Of a stretch of 64,000 bases of DNA, positions 18,185-27,353 are shown piece by piece. Position 1 is the stretch's first letter. Each line of letters begins with the position of its first letter. Both the position numbers and the translations under genes were made by a program. The notes below the pieces were generated by a model. That model searched no databases. It saw only the letters and a list, made by a program, of their open reading frames with translations, and was not told the DNA's origin. The stretch spans positions 248,001-312,000 of the forward strand of contig JAHBVK010000001.1 of NCBI GenBank assembly GCA_019637555.1. The letters are read 5' to 3'. The stretch is from Anaerolineae bacterium. Its GTDB lineage: Bacteria; Chloroflexota; Anaerolineae; Aggregatilineales; UBA2796.

Positions 18185-18198
18185 CATGGCACGACGGT

Positions 18199-18491
18199 AT
18201 GACACAGCAAATTCTCTATTACATCCAGCCTATTCGATTGGAGATGCTCACGAAGGGTCTTACTTCGCGAGCATGGAAAGCTGTGTCAGCGCATTTTGAA
18301 TATCTATCGCATTTGCGGGAGCAAGGCATCCTCATTTTGGCGGGACGAACTATGAACACGGCTCTCTCATACAGTGGGATTGCAGTCTTCATTGAGAGTC
18401 TGAGGAACATAACCGCCAGAGCGTACAAAATAACCCGGCGGTCTCCGAAAATGTGATACGGGTACATCTTTCCCGTATCGCGTGGCGCTGA
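18199..18491 (+). pseudogene. YCII-domain protein broken by a frameshift
   Basis: The first frame from ATG 18199 gives a YCII-type start (YYIQPIRLEMLT, HFEYLSHLREQGILILAGRT, GIAVFIES) but reads a run of unrelated residues to a stop at 18454-18456. From about 18395 a different frame continues the expected fold: EEHNRQSVQNNPAVSENVIR, then VHLSRIAWR and a stop at 18489-18491. Joining the two gives about 96 residues, the normal YCII length. The shift lies around the GAGAGTCTGAGGAAC stretch (18393-18407). It is either a real mutation or a sequencing error. YCII proteins are small ferredoxin-like enzymes of varied function. Confidence 0.8.
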
Positions 18492-18583
18492 CCGCCGAAA
18501 ACAACGTAAAGTAACAGTTTCTACGAAGAAGCAGTCCTGAAGCACCAAACTCAAGTTTCAAGGTTCGTCACCTTCAACCGAGC

Positions 18584-19879
18584 ATGAATATACTTGCGCT
18601 TGTCGATTCTTCTGGTTGGCCCACACCGCTGGATCCAGATATGGTCACGGCGATGCTGGAGTCCAGATTGCCACCAACATTTCCACAAGGAATCGAATCG
18701 CGAGTTCTGACGGATCGCTGGTACGAAACGCTGCCGCGTGCCGAAACCGTACTTTTTTTGTTTCTGACGCGCCCACTCACAGATGGTTGGCAGGATGTAG
18801 TCAAAGCGTGGCTAGGACCAACACACCGTTTGTACTTGATGCATACTGATGCCGCCGACGGACGCGATCTACGCCTATTGGCACAGCTCACTGAACCACA
18901 GCCTGTACCCCGTGCACCCTATCGTATCGTGCAGCTCAACGCAACAGGCTTAGATCGGGCGGCGGAATGGGCGGGCGGCGTCTTGCGCAAATTGGACATC
19001 GAAGTGGAACCGGAACCACCACCGGTTAAGATCACCCCGACGCGATGGCGCAACTTACCCTCAAACCGTAATGATGCCTTTGCCTATCCCGATCAACTGA
19101 CATCAGCGATTGCGGGTGCAGGTGGCTACGCTCTGACGGCTGCCAGCATCAGGGGCAAATCTCACGCTCATGCTGGTACTTTTCGTGATGACGCCACTGC
19201 CGTAACTGCTACCCAGTATTGGAATATTATGGCAGTTGGCGATGGTGCGGGCACTGCTCCATTAGCGCGCGTTGGATCAAACTTAGCAGTTAATGGCGCA
19301 ATCACGGCAATGCGTGCCGCTATGCCAGCGCTACCCTCTGCCGAAGATGTGGGCAAAGCGATTCATGCGGGCTTGCGCGGCGCATACGACGCCATCCGCA
19401 CGTTTGCCAAAGATCGCAGCATCGATATGAATAATCTACATACCACCCTGCAACTGCTGATCCAGTGGCCCCAGAATCGTGGTTGCATTCTTGGGTTGGC
19501 GCATGTCGGCGATGGCATCATTGCGGCTGAAACGACAGATCGCAAATATTACCTGCTAACTGAACCAGATACCGATCCCGAAGATAGTGGACGCACTCTA
19601 TTCCTTACCAGTGGATCGCTGCGTCGTTGGATGGAGGAGCGCACTCATGTCTACCAGTTTGACGAACCACTAGACATCGTGGCACTGATGACTGATGGCA
19701 TTTCCAGCGATCTAGAACCATATGACGACCTGCTACACAATAATTTGTTCGAAGCGCTGCGCCAGCGCGTATTGTGCTATCCGCTAAAGCAGCGCGAACA
19801 GGCACTGCTCGCCTTCATTAGTTACGAGCGACGTGGTTCCTTCGATGATCGTACGTTGGCAGTCTTGGCGCGGGAGTAA
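18584..19879 (+). CDS. PP2C-type protein phosphatase of the TerY-P cluster
   Basis: 431 residues. An N-terminal region of about 140 residues (ALVDSSGWPTPLDPDM) is unassigned. The PPM/PP2C domain follows, with AVGDGAG (about 222), LAHVGDGIIAAE, LMTDGISSDLE (about 369) and GSFDDRTLAVL (about 418), which together supply the metal-binding Asp residues. It removes phosphate from Ser/Thr, presumably countering the kinase encoded 10 bases downstream. It starts at ATG 18584; upstream Shine-Dalgarno is weak. The gene order VWA, PP2C, kinase is the TerY-P triad. Confidence 0.85.
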   Translation: MNILALVDSSGWPTPLDPDMVTAMLESRLPPTFPQGIESRVLTDRWYETLPRAETVLFLFLTRPLTDGWQDVVKAWLGPTHRLYLMHTDAADGRDLRLLAQLTEPQPVPRAPYRIVQLNATGLDRAAEWAGGVLRKLDIEVEPEPPPVKITPTRWRNLPSNRNDAFAYPDQLTSAIAGAGGYALTAASIRGKSHAHAGTFRDDATAVTATQYWNIMAVGDGAGTAPLARVGSNLAVNGAITAMRAAMPALPSAEDVGKAIHAGLRGAYDAIRTFAKDRSIDMNNLHTTLQLLIQWPQNRGCILGLAHVGDGIIAAETTDRKYYLLTEPDTDPEDSGRTLFLTSGSLRRWMEERTHVYQFDEPLDIVALMTDGISSDLEPYDDLLHNNLFEALRQRVLCYPLKQREQALLAFISYERRGSFDDRTLAVLARE

Positions 19880-19888
19880 GCAGTAACT

Positions 19889-21286
19889 ATGCAAGTCACG
19901 CTGCAAGACGGTACGACGGAGCACTATGAAGATTCGCCGTTTGCCTCTGGCGCTCAAGGCGACCTGTTCTTGTCAAAGGACAAGCAGTCAGTGATCAAGC
20001 TGTACTATCCCAATGCGGATCGCAAGGTGGAAGAACAGCGCACCACGGTGCTGCGTAAAATCATCAACGAATTCAACGTCACCAGAGATAATCCTGCCGC
20101 CAAAGATTTGTTTGCATGGCCCAATGCCATCACTCTCCGACCTCGGTTGGGCGTGCGCATGACCAACGTAAATGCCCGTGTCAAACATGAACCCTTAGAT
20201 TGGTGGATGCTGCCCCGCGCGTTCAAGCGGTTATCGCCAGAAGTACGTGGCAACTGGTTAGATCGTACTCGCGTCGCCAGTAATATGGCACGTATTGCGT
20301 GGATGCTGCATGGTTCCGGGTTATGTCACTCCGATTTTTCCGGTGCCAACTTCCTCGCCAATATTCATCGCCAGCACGTGGTACTGATCGACTTGGACAG
20401 TCTCGTCGTGCCGGGTGTGCTGCCACCGGAAATCTTAGGCACGGGCGATTACATGGCACCCGAAATCGTGATCGCACACAGGCGTAACGATGGCACAGCA
20501 CGTCCATCGATTTACACTGATTTGCACTCCCTCGCGGTACTGATCTATCAATTGCTGCTGATGCGACATCCCCTGAAGGGGCGCAAGATCAATTCCGACG
20601 ACGCTGAACAGGACGATCTCTTATCGCTTGGTGAGAAGGCTTTATACGTCGAAGACCCCGACGATCACTCTAATCGTCCTGAAAATGACTTCAATGGAGC
20701 GTGGTTGTTAGGCGAAGAAGTGGAAAGTCTGATGCGTCGCGCGTTTACGAACGGTCTCCGTTCTCCGCAGTCACGTCCGGTAGCAGCCGAGTGGGGTGAC
20801 GCTTTACTTCGTATGTCCGATCAGATCATTCCTTGTTCCAACGAAAATTGTCCGGGCAAGGCATTTGTTTTGCTTCGAGATCGCCCGGCGGTCTGTCCGT
20901 GGTGCGGGACGAAAGTGCCACGCCCAACGCGAGTTCCTGTGTTGAGGCTGTATTATGGAGTCGGGCAAGCAGGTCACTATCAGCAAGATAAGGGACGCAT
21001 CGTCGGCTGGCAAGCGCGTACATTGCACCGTTGGCATACGCAGACAGGTATTTCCGAGCGCTCTGCGACAAAATCGGAAGATCGTGCACCTGTGGCTGAA
21101 ATACAATACAAACAAGGGCAGTGGGTATTAGTCAACAATGCCATCAATGAATTGAGAATCGCTGCCAACGGCACAGTCAGCAAGGTAGCACTGGGTGACC
21201 TCGCGCCGCTGGAACACGGACAGCAATTATTGTTAGGCTCGGCGGGATCGGCACGAATGGCACTGGTAACGATGCAGGATTTATAG
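19889..21286 (+). CDS. Protein kinase with C-terminal zinc ribbon (TerY-P type)
   Basis: 465 residues. Kinase fold: glycine-loop region SPFASGAQGDLFLS, Lys37 in VIKLYY, catalytic loop HSDFSGAN with Asp149 (HRD changed to HSD), DLD instead of DFG at 168-170, and MAPE at 189-192. After about residue 315 a zinc ribbon reads PCSNENCPGKAF and CPWCGTKV. A C-terminal beta region of about 110 residues ends the protein. The kinase-plus-zinc-ribbon layout is that described for TerY-P triads. It starts 10 bases after the phosphatase stop and is followed 26 bases later by the BACON-like protein gene. Confidence 0.85.
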   Translation: MQVTLQDGTTEHYEDSPFASGAQGDLFLSKDKQSVIKLYYPNADRKVEEQRTTVLRKIINEFNVTRDNPAAKDLFAWPNAITLRPRLGVRMTNVNARVKHEPLDWWMLPRAFKRLSPEVRGNWLDRTRVASNMARIAWMLHGSGLCHSDFSGANFLANIHRQHVVLIDLDSLVVPGVLPPEILGTGDYMAPEIVIAHRRNDGTARPSIYTDLHSLAVLIYQLLLMRHPLKGRKINSDDAEQDDLLSLGEKALYVEDPDDHSNRPENDFNGAWLLGEEVESLMRRAFTNGLRSPQSRPVAAEWGDALLRMSDQIIPCSNENCPGKAFVLLRDRPAVCPWCGTKVPRPTRVPVLRLYYGVGQAGHYQQDKGRIVGWQARTLHRWHTQTGISERSATKSEDRAPVAEIQYKQGQWVLVNNAINELRIAANGTVSKVALGDLAPLEHGQQLLLGSAGSARMALVTMQDL

Positions 21287-21311
21287 TGGCAGTGAATGGG
21301 AGCGATGGGGT

Positions 21312-24092
21312 GTGGCAGCAGAAGTGCGGGTGGCTACAACTGCTGAGTTGCAGGAAGCGCTGACGGGGGCGGCTGATGTTATTGAGCTATCCCCCGGCGA
21401 ATATCAAGGTGCGTTTGTCATTCGCCGTCCCATCACCATCCGTGGCGACAATCGGCGTACTGTGCTGTGGCGCAAATCTGCTCCCGTCGTTTATGTCCGT
21501 TCGGCAGGCGTGGTGCTGGATGCATTACTCATCGAGCGAACCATCAGCGCGGGACCTGCTATTGTCCACGATCCGAATTGCATTCCCACTGGAAAGGAAT
21601 CAATGGAACTTTCGGGCGATACACTGATTAGTTTGGGTGAACTGGCACCAGGGCAAACCCTGACTCTGCCGCTAGAAATCGAAACCAGCAGCACGGCAGA
21701 AATTTCGGTGGTCGGGTTGTACGGCGCACAGATTACACCTTCGCGTCTGGAAGGCGCAGGCAGTCATGCAGTCACATTGACGCTGGATGGCAAGTCCGTG
21801 TTGAAGGGTGAGGCACTGCTCGGTGAGATCGCGTTAAAGGAAGCACGTGGCACTCGATTGCTGTGGCTTTCCGGAATAGTCATGGATGCCTCACTGCCAG
21901 AACGCGACTATGTACTGGTAACCAAGAAAACAAGGTTGTATCCCTCTGCCAATGGTATTGTGATTGACGGGAATTTGATCGCTGCACTAGAAGGGAACAG
22001 TCCTTCAGGTAAGTTCGCACTTATTCAACGCGATGGTAGCGGCAATTTGTATCTCTACGCTCCCAGTACATCAGCCGTCCCTGTGCTGCTGAATGGTTCC
22101 CGTGTGACACGTGGGACTCGTGTTTTGCTGCGTGAAGTCGATGCGCTGACAGTCAGCAAAACGGCATTTGCCCTTGCCCCTGCTGAGCCGCTGCCGTTTA
22201 GCATCACACCAGCTAATATCAGCTTTCCGACCTTCGGGGAGCAGTTCCCCGATCCCACTACGGTGACGCTTAAACTCGGGCGCGCTAGTTGGGTTGGCAG
22301 TCTGATCGCCACTGTACCATGGCTGACAGTGACGCCAACGGGAACGCTACGCCTCGCAGGTTCCAGATCGCATGAATGGCAGGTGGCGTTGACTGCAGAC
22401 GCGTTGACTCTGCCCAACGGCGTTTATGATGGTAGTCTGCTACTCAACGGCAGCGAACAGACCTTAAGTTTGGACGTGCATCTGGAAATCAAACGCCCGG
22501 AGGTTGCCCTCTCGCTCCCCGAGGTAGATGCAGGCGGTGTAGAAAGCGGCTGGAGCGATTCACACGACATTGAGTTCCAGATCGCCAATTTCGGGCGCGG
22601 AGCGTGGAAAGGGACAGTACGCTCAACAGTTGATTGGTTAGAAGTGCTAACCGAAATGCCTGTTACTGGTGAGTCGTGGTCCGCGACTCCGATTCAACTG
22701 CGCGTAAGTGCGCCCCAAGACAAAAAGTTGAAACTCGGCAAATTAAGCGTCAACAATGCTTTGATCGTCCGGCAAGAGGACAAAACCGAGCAGCCGATTC
22801 CAGTGACGCTGGAATTATTGCCACCGCAAGGGCATTTAGTGCTGCCCTCTGCATCGCTACGCTTCGACAACGTGGAACGCGGCGATCCAAACATGCCAGA
22901 ACAAAGCCTGACAATTCGTAACGATGGCGGCGCTGTACTCTCAGCGACTGTAGAGGTTGATGCAGGGTGGGTTAGCGTAGAGCCATCGGAGTTCACCTTA
23001 CCTCCCGGCGACTCTCTAGAGTTGATGGTGGAGATGGTCAATATCCCGGATGATCAGCCACTGAACACCCCGATTCTGATTGATGAATTGCGCTTCAGTA
23101 CAGGCGAATCGCTGGATGTCGAGATGGTAATGGTAGAACTGCCACCCTACGTGGTGACGCTGCCACTGAACTTTCCACCAATGGTAGTGGGTGATACATC
23201 GCCAGATGGCACGTTGGTTATCCAGAATCTTGGTCCGGCGTTGTGGCGCGGCAGAGTGACTAGCAATGTATCATGGCTCACCGTACCGGATCGTGACCTA
23301 GCTTGCGAACCAAATGATCGCATTGAAGTCCATGTTGGCTTGAGTCCGGCGGTTGGCGATATGTTGCCAATCGGTTCCAATCGGATCGAAAAGGCGTTAT
23401 CAGTCTCTGGTGCGCGCAGCGATGTGTTCGTCACCGTGCAAGTCGATCTTCGTGAGATGGTCGCAGAAGTAGTGCTGGAAACGCAGACGCTGAACTTCGG
23501 TCAGGTGAACGGCGGCAGTGGCGAAGCGCTGCCCTCGGAATTGGTGCGCTTGCTTAACCCGGGCTTGTTGACATGGCGTGGAAAGATCGAATTGACGGTG
23601 CCATGGCTGGCGTTGGAAGCGGATGCACGCAGTCTTGAGATCGAAATCCCTAAAATGAGTGTGGCGGAGTTTCGGGTATCGCTGAATGAAGCGGGACGGC
23701 AGTTACCGCCGGGAATCATATCTGATGACGAAGCCATTGTGGTCGCTGGGGGCGACGGCAAATCGAGGCAGCGTTTAACGGTGCGGGTGCTGATGCTGGT
23801 GACAGAATGGGGTCCTGTCCTAGAAGTGAAACCTGCTCGAATCTCACTGACGGGTGATTCACCCCAAACACTGACCATTCGCAATCTAGGAAAACGCAAC
23901 TGGCCCTTACAAGTAAGCGCCGCCCCGTGGCTGCAAGCCACGCCCGCCGAAGTGACAATTTCACCTGAGAAAGAAACCAGTATCGAGATAAAACGACGTG
24001 CTGAAATGCCCTTAGGCGGGAAACTTGATGATCCGCGCGCACTAGTGATCATTGGACAGGGGCGAGAAGTGGAGGTGCGAGTCAGTGGCTAA
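21312..24092 (+). CDS. 926-residue BACON-like repeat protein in the TerY-P cluster
   Basis: Starts at GTG 21312 with GGGAG upstream; there is no signal peptide. Residues 1-85 resemble a right-handed beta-helix start (LSPGEYQGAFVIRRPITIRG). A middle region (about 90-290) is beta-rich. From about 300 on there are at least six 90-110 residue beta-sandwich repeats. Each has an N/G-x-G turn, a W, and a WL motif: VPWLTVTPTG, FGRGAWKGTVRSTVDWLEVL, GAVLSATVEVDAGWVSVEPS, GPALWRGRVTSNVSWLTVPD, GLLTWRGKIELTVPWLALEA and GKRNWPLQVSAAPWLQATPA. This is BACON/Ig-like. Because it lacks an export signal and sits between the kinase and a second VWA gene, it is probably a cytoplasmic scaffold or substrate (inference). 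Confidence 0.75.
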   Translation: MAAEVRVATTAELQEALTGAADVIELSPGEYQGAFVIRRPITIRGDNRRTVLWRKSAPVVYVRSAGVVLDALLIERTISAGPAIVHDPNCIPTGKESMELSGDTLISLGELAPGQTLTLPLEIETSSTAEISVVGLYGAQITPSRLEGAGSHAVTLTLDGKSVLKGEALLGEIALKEARGTRLLWLSGIVMDASLPERDYVLVTKKTRLYPSANGIVIDGNLIAALEGNSPSGKFALIQRDGSGNLYLYAPSTSAVPVLLNGSRVTRGTRVLLREVDALTVSKTAFALAPAEPLPFSITPANISFPTFGEQFPDPTTVTLKLGRASWVGSLIATVPWLTVTPTGTLRLAGSRSHEWQVALTADALTLPNGVYDGSLLLNGSEQTLSLDVHLEIKRPEVALSLPEVDAGGVESGWSDSHDIEFQIANFGRGAWKGTVRSTVDWLEVLTEMPVTGESWSATPIQLRVSAPQDKKLKLGKLSVNNALIVRQEDKTEQPIPVTLELLPPQGHLVLPSASLRFDNVERGDPNMPEQSLTIRNDGGAVLSATVEVDAGWVSVEPSEFTLPPGDSLELMVEMVNIPDDQPLNTPILIDELRFSTGESLDVEMVMVELPPYVVTLPLNFPPMVVGDTSPDGTLVIQNLGPALWRGRVTSNVSWLTVPDRDLACEPNDRIEVHVGLSPAVGDMLPIGSNRIEKALSVSGARSDVFVTVQVDLREMVAEVVLETQTLNFGQVNGGSGEALPSELVRLLNPGLLTWRGKIELTVPWLALEADARSLEIEIPKMSVAEFRVSLNEAGRQLPPGIISDDEAIVVAGGDGKSRQRLTVRVLMLVTEWGPVLEVKPARISLTGDSPQTLTIRNLGKRNWPLQVSAAPWLQATPAEVTISPEKETSIEIKRRAEMPLGGKLDDPRALVIIGQGREVEVRVSG

Positions 24093-24615
24093 CATTCAAA
24101 CCGGACCCCTAGATCGGGTTCGGATCAATGTATTCCTGTTATTGGACACCTCAGCTTCAATGACGGGTGCACCGCTGGAAGCGTTGAAACAAGGGGTCTC
24201 GTTGGTGTACACCACTTTTGCCTCACGCAGTACGCACTCTGTGTCTATCGCCGCGATTAGTTACGATAGCGACGCGACCTTACTGCTACCACTACGAGAT
24301 GTTAGCCAAACCTTCAATCTGCCCGAACTCGATCCCGGCGGTACATCGTCGTTAGGCAAAGCACTTCGATTGACGGAACAGCAGATCCATAAATCAGCTC
24401 GCACCCTTATTTACGTATTCACTGATGGTGAAGAATCTGCCGATGACTGGAATGTGCCGCTGAAATCGCTCAAACCTCATATTCAGAATATTTACGCGGT
24501 ACTTTGTGGCATCACGCCACAGCATAATCATCCTTGCGATTATGCCGACGACATTTTCCTGATGCGTGAACTCACCCCCGATACCATATTCAGTACGTTC
24601 CGCACGCTCACTTGA
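24085..24615 (+). CDS. Second VWA-domain protein of the TerY-P cluster
   Basis: 176 residues from GTG 24085, with GGAGGT 8 bases upstream. It overlaps the stop of the BACON-like gene by 8 bases, a sign of translational coupling. The MIDAS motif is DTSAS in FLLLDTSASMTGAPLEALKQ, with TSSLGKAL as the Thr motif and YVFTDGEESADDW as the Asp motif. It is shorter and diverged from the VWA at 17510. It closes the plus-strand cluster. A role as a partner of the kinase/phosphatase pair is inferred from position. Confidence 0.8.
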   Translation: MANIQTGPLDRVRINVFLLLDTSASMTGAPLEALKQGVSLVYTTFASRSTHSVSIAAISYDSDATLLLPLRDVSQTFNLPELDPGGTSSLGKALRLTEQQIHKSARTLIYVFTDGEESADDWNVPLKSLKPHIQNIYAVLCGITPQHNHPCDYADDIFLMRELTPDTIFSTFRTLT

Positions 24616-24659
24616 AACGTCCGTTTTGAATTCTTCGTAAAGTGGAAGTCGATAAACTT

Positions 24660-25529
24660 ATGACCAGCACTACTAGCGTGAAGCCGCAAAAAGTGGGCAT
24701 CCTTCATCCCGGTGAGATGGGACTTTCAATTGCGGCTTCAGCCCAAAATATTGGTCACGCTATCTATTGGGTGTCCGCGGGACGAAGCCAACAAACGGAA
24801 CAACGCGCCGCACGGATCGGCTTGATCGATGCGGGATCGCTGGAGACATTATGCCAGACCTGTACTGCGATCTTCTGTGTCTGTCCACCAGATGCCGCCG
24901 AGGAGGTCGCTAGTAGGGTGCTGGATCAGGGTTTTACAGGGCTGTACGTCGATATGAATGCGATCTCGCCGCAGCGTGCGACACGGATCGGAGAGATAAT
25001 GGCGGCATATGGCGCACACTTCGTTGATGGCGGGATCATCGGCGGACCCGCGTGGAAGCCGAATAGCACATGGCTTTATCTTTCCGGAACACAGGCACAA
25101 TCTGCCGCTGATTATTTCGCCGCCGGACCATTAGAAACTGTGGTAATTGGGGATGAGATCGGCAAGGCATCTGCGCTTAAGATGTGTTTTTCCGCCTACT
25201 CTAAGGGGACGACGGCGCTGCTCAACGCGGTGATCGCGGCTGCCGAAGCACTGAAAGTACGCGCCGAATTGGATCAACAGTGGTCACGCGATAACGCCAA
25301 TGCGCCTGCGCAAAATGCACAGCGCGTTCGACAATCGACGGCGAAGGCGTGGCGCTTCGCAGGTGAGATGGAGGAGATAGCGGCAACCTTTAAGGCGGCG
25401 GGCTTACCAGATGGATTTCACCTTGCCGCCGCTGAGATTTATCGCCGCACGGCTGATTTCAAAGGCGCAGCAACCTTACCATCACTTGATGAGGTGTTGG
25501 CGGCACTTCTGAAGATTAGTAACGAGTAG
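24660..25529 (+). CDS. NAD(P)-dependent 6-phosphogluconate dehydrogenase-like protein
   Basis: About 289 residues. The N-terminal Rossmann domain has VGILHPGEMGLSIAASAQNI (GxGxMG-type, with H-P-G-E-M-G). Substrate-side motif VDMNAISPQRATRIGE and DGGIIGGPAW follow, with GKASALKMCFSAYSKG as the catalytic Lys helix. The C-terminal part is all helical. It belongs with the beta-hydroxyacid dehydrogenase superfamily, including a subgroup carrying a DUF1932 C-terminus. The substrate is unknown. ATG 24660 is chosen; GTG 24642 is an alternative. Confidence 0.75.
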   Translation: MTSTTSVKPQKVGILHPGEMGLSIAASAQNIGHAIYWVSAGRSQQTEQRAARIGLIDAGSLETLCQTCTAIFCVCPPDAAEEVASRVLDQGFTGLYVDMNAISPQRATRIGEIMAAYGAHFVDGGIIGGPAWKPNSTWLYLSGTQAQSAADYFAAGPLETVVIGDEIGKASALKMCFSAYSKGTTALLNAVIAAAEALKVRAELDQQWSRDNANAPAQNAQRVRQSTAKAWRFAGEMEEIAATFKAAGLPDGFHLAAAEIYRRTADFKGAATLPSLDEVLAALLKISNE

Positions 25530-25560
25530 AAGCATCTAGATTTACTTTCTACTCGTTACT
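25518..25560. terminator. 14-bp inverted repeat between convergent genes
   Basis: AGTAACGAGTAGAA (25518-25531) pairs exactly with TTCTACTCGTTACT (25547-25560) around a 15-base loop. The left arm includes the dehydrogenase stop codon. The right arm begins a short direct repeat of ACTCGTTAC. No long U-tract follows. It lies between convergent genes and probably ends both transcripts. Confidence 0.55.
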
Positions 25561-25576
25561 CATTACTCGTTACGTT

Positions 25577-27337
25577 TCACAGCATCGCCGTCTGCACGTC
25601 GCGACTAGCGTTACCTTCTTTGATTCGCCGCGCCAACATCAGAATATCGTGGGCACTTTGCTTGGCACTTGTCGTTTCCGCTCCGAGCATTTCCGCCAGT
25701 TCATCCACGCGAGCGCGATCATTAAGCGGTGTGATCGTCGTTACTGTGCGATCTCCACGCTGACCTTTCATCACTTTATAGTGGGCATCACCGAAGCCTG
25801 CAAGCTGCGCCAGATGGGTGATGCACAGCACTTGATGGTTGTCAGTCAGCCGCCATAGCTTCTGTCCTACTGTCGAGCCAACGCGCCCACCGATACCCTG
25901 ATCGATTTCATCGAAGATCAGGGTTGGCGTTTCATCAGCGCGGGAGAGCACGCCCTTGAGCGCCAGCATGATGCGCGCAGTTTCGCCACCAGAGGCGACT
26001 TTGGACAGCGAACGCAGCGGTTCGCCGCGATTTGCCGCCATCAGAAATTCGACATCATCAATACCTGTTTCGTCAAACCTCAAGCGGCGATCCCCGACAT
26101 AGCAGCCATGCGGATCGTCCGTCTGCGAAAGGCTGACCTCGAAGTGAGTACCTTCCATCTTCAGATCAGCGAGTTCGGATTCGATTCCCTTTCCTAAGCG
26201 TACCGCCGCTTGTCTGCGGACATTGCTCAGACGCACCGCAAGCTCACCAATCTGGTGCAGCAATTTGTCTTCTTCGACGCGCAGTTCTTCCAGGCGTTCG
26301 CTGCTGTTACTAATGCCTTCCAGTTCCTCTTGGGCGTTGACATAGTAACTAAGCACGTCCTCAATGCTGTTACCGTATTTGCGCTTGAGCCGATTCAGCG
26401 CATCGAGCCGATCTTCCACGTCATTCAGGCGCTGTGGATCGTGTTCCACATGTTCGGCGTAACGCTGCACCATCTGGGCGAGATCAGCGGTCTGCTCCGC
26501 CAGTGAAGTCGCCATCAACTGCTGTTCCTCGAACTTGGGATCGATGCGCGTCAGCTTGGCGAATAGCACTTCCACTTGATTCAGGAGTTGAATGGCAGAA
26601 ACCATCGTATCATCTTCGCCATCCAGCACCGCCTGCACTTCCGAAGTCAGCCGCACTAGTTGATCAGCATTAGAGAGGCGGAGGCTTTCATCGCTGAGTT
26701 CGGCCTCCTCTCCCGGTTGCGGATTCACAGCGCGAATCTCATCGATCTGGAAGCGTAACATATCGGCGCGGCGTTCGAGGGCGGCTTTATCCTGTTCCAG
26801 TGAGTTGATCTCACCACGAACACCGTGTAGTTGTTCAACTAAAGCCGCGACCTGCTGTTTACCTTCCTCGACGCCAGCATAGCGATCCAACAGTACAATG
26901 TGTTCCGCTGAATCGAGCAGCGAGAGGTGCTCGCTTTGACCGTGAATATCAACCAGCTTGGCGGCGATCTCACGGAAGTATTGCAAGTTCACCGTCGAGC
27001 CATTGAGTCGGCAAACGTGGCGTCCGTTGCTCCGCATTTCGCGGGTCATCACCAATTCGTCAGGACGATCCAATTCGATATGTTCAACTTCCAACAGCGG
27101 ACGCAATTCTTGCTCGTGCCTGCTGCTGAGTTTGAAGATGCCCTCGACTACCGCTTTCTCACTGCCTGCCCGCACGAAATCGATATCGGCGCGCCCTCCA
27201 AGCAGCAGTTCCACCGCATCTACGATGATCGACTTGCCTGCACCCGTTTCGCCCGTGATCACATTGAATCCGGGGGCAAATTGCACATCGAGCTGGTCGA
27301 TAATGGCAAAGTTTTGAATTCTCAGTTCCGTCAGCAT
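25577..27337 (-). CDS. recN: DNA repair ATPase RecN
   Basis: 586 residues, normal RecN length. RecN is an SMC-like ATPase that works in double-strand break repair. Walker A reads GETGAGKS in FNVITGETGAGKSIIVDAVE. Coiled-coil arms with many Glu/Leu residues fill the middle (about 150-380). The ABC signature region is LSKVASGGETARIMLALKGV and Walker B is LIFDEIDQGIGG. The start MLTELRIQNFAIIDQL is typical. It lies downstream of nadK and the B-box gene, an order often seen near recN. Confidence 0.95.
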   Translation of the reverse strand: MLTELRIQNFAIIDQLDVQFAPGFNVITGETGAGKSIIVDAVELLLGGRADIDFVRAGSEKAVVEGIFKLSSRHEQELRPLLEVEHIELDRPDELVMTREMRSNGRHVCRLNGSTVNLQYFREIAAKLVDIHGQSEHLSLLDSAEHIVLLDRYAGVEEGKQQVAALVEQLHGVRGEINSLEQDKAALERRADMLRFQIDEIRAVNPQPGEEAELSDESLRLSNADQLVRLTSEVQAVLDGEDDTMVSAIQLLNQVEVLFAKLTRIDPKFEEQQLMATSLAEQTADLAQMVQRYAEHVEHDPQRLNDVEDRLDALNRLKRKYGNSIEDVLSYYVNAQEELEGISNSSERLEELRVEEDKLLHQIGELAVRLSNVRRQAAVRLGKGIESELADLKMEGTHFEVSLSQTDDPHGCYVGDRRLRFDETGIDDVEFLMAANRGEPLRSLSKVASGGETARIMLALKGVLSRADETPTLIFDEIDQGIGGRVGSTVGQKLWRLTDNHQVLCITHLAQLAGFGDAHYKVMKGQRGDRTVTTITPLNDRARVDELAEMLGAETTSAKQSAHDILMLARRIKEGNASRDVQTAML

Positions 27338-27353
27338 AAATGCTTTTCCCGTA

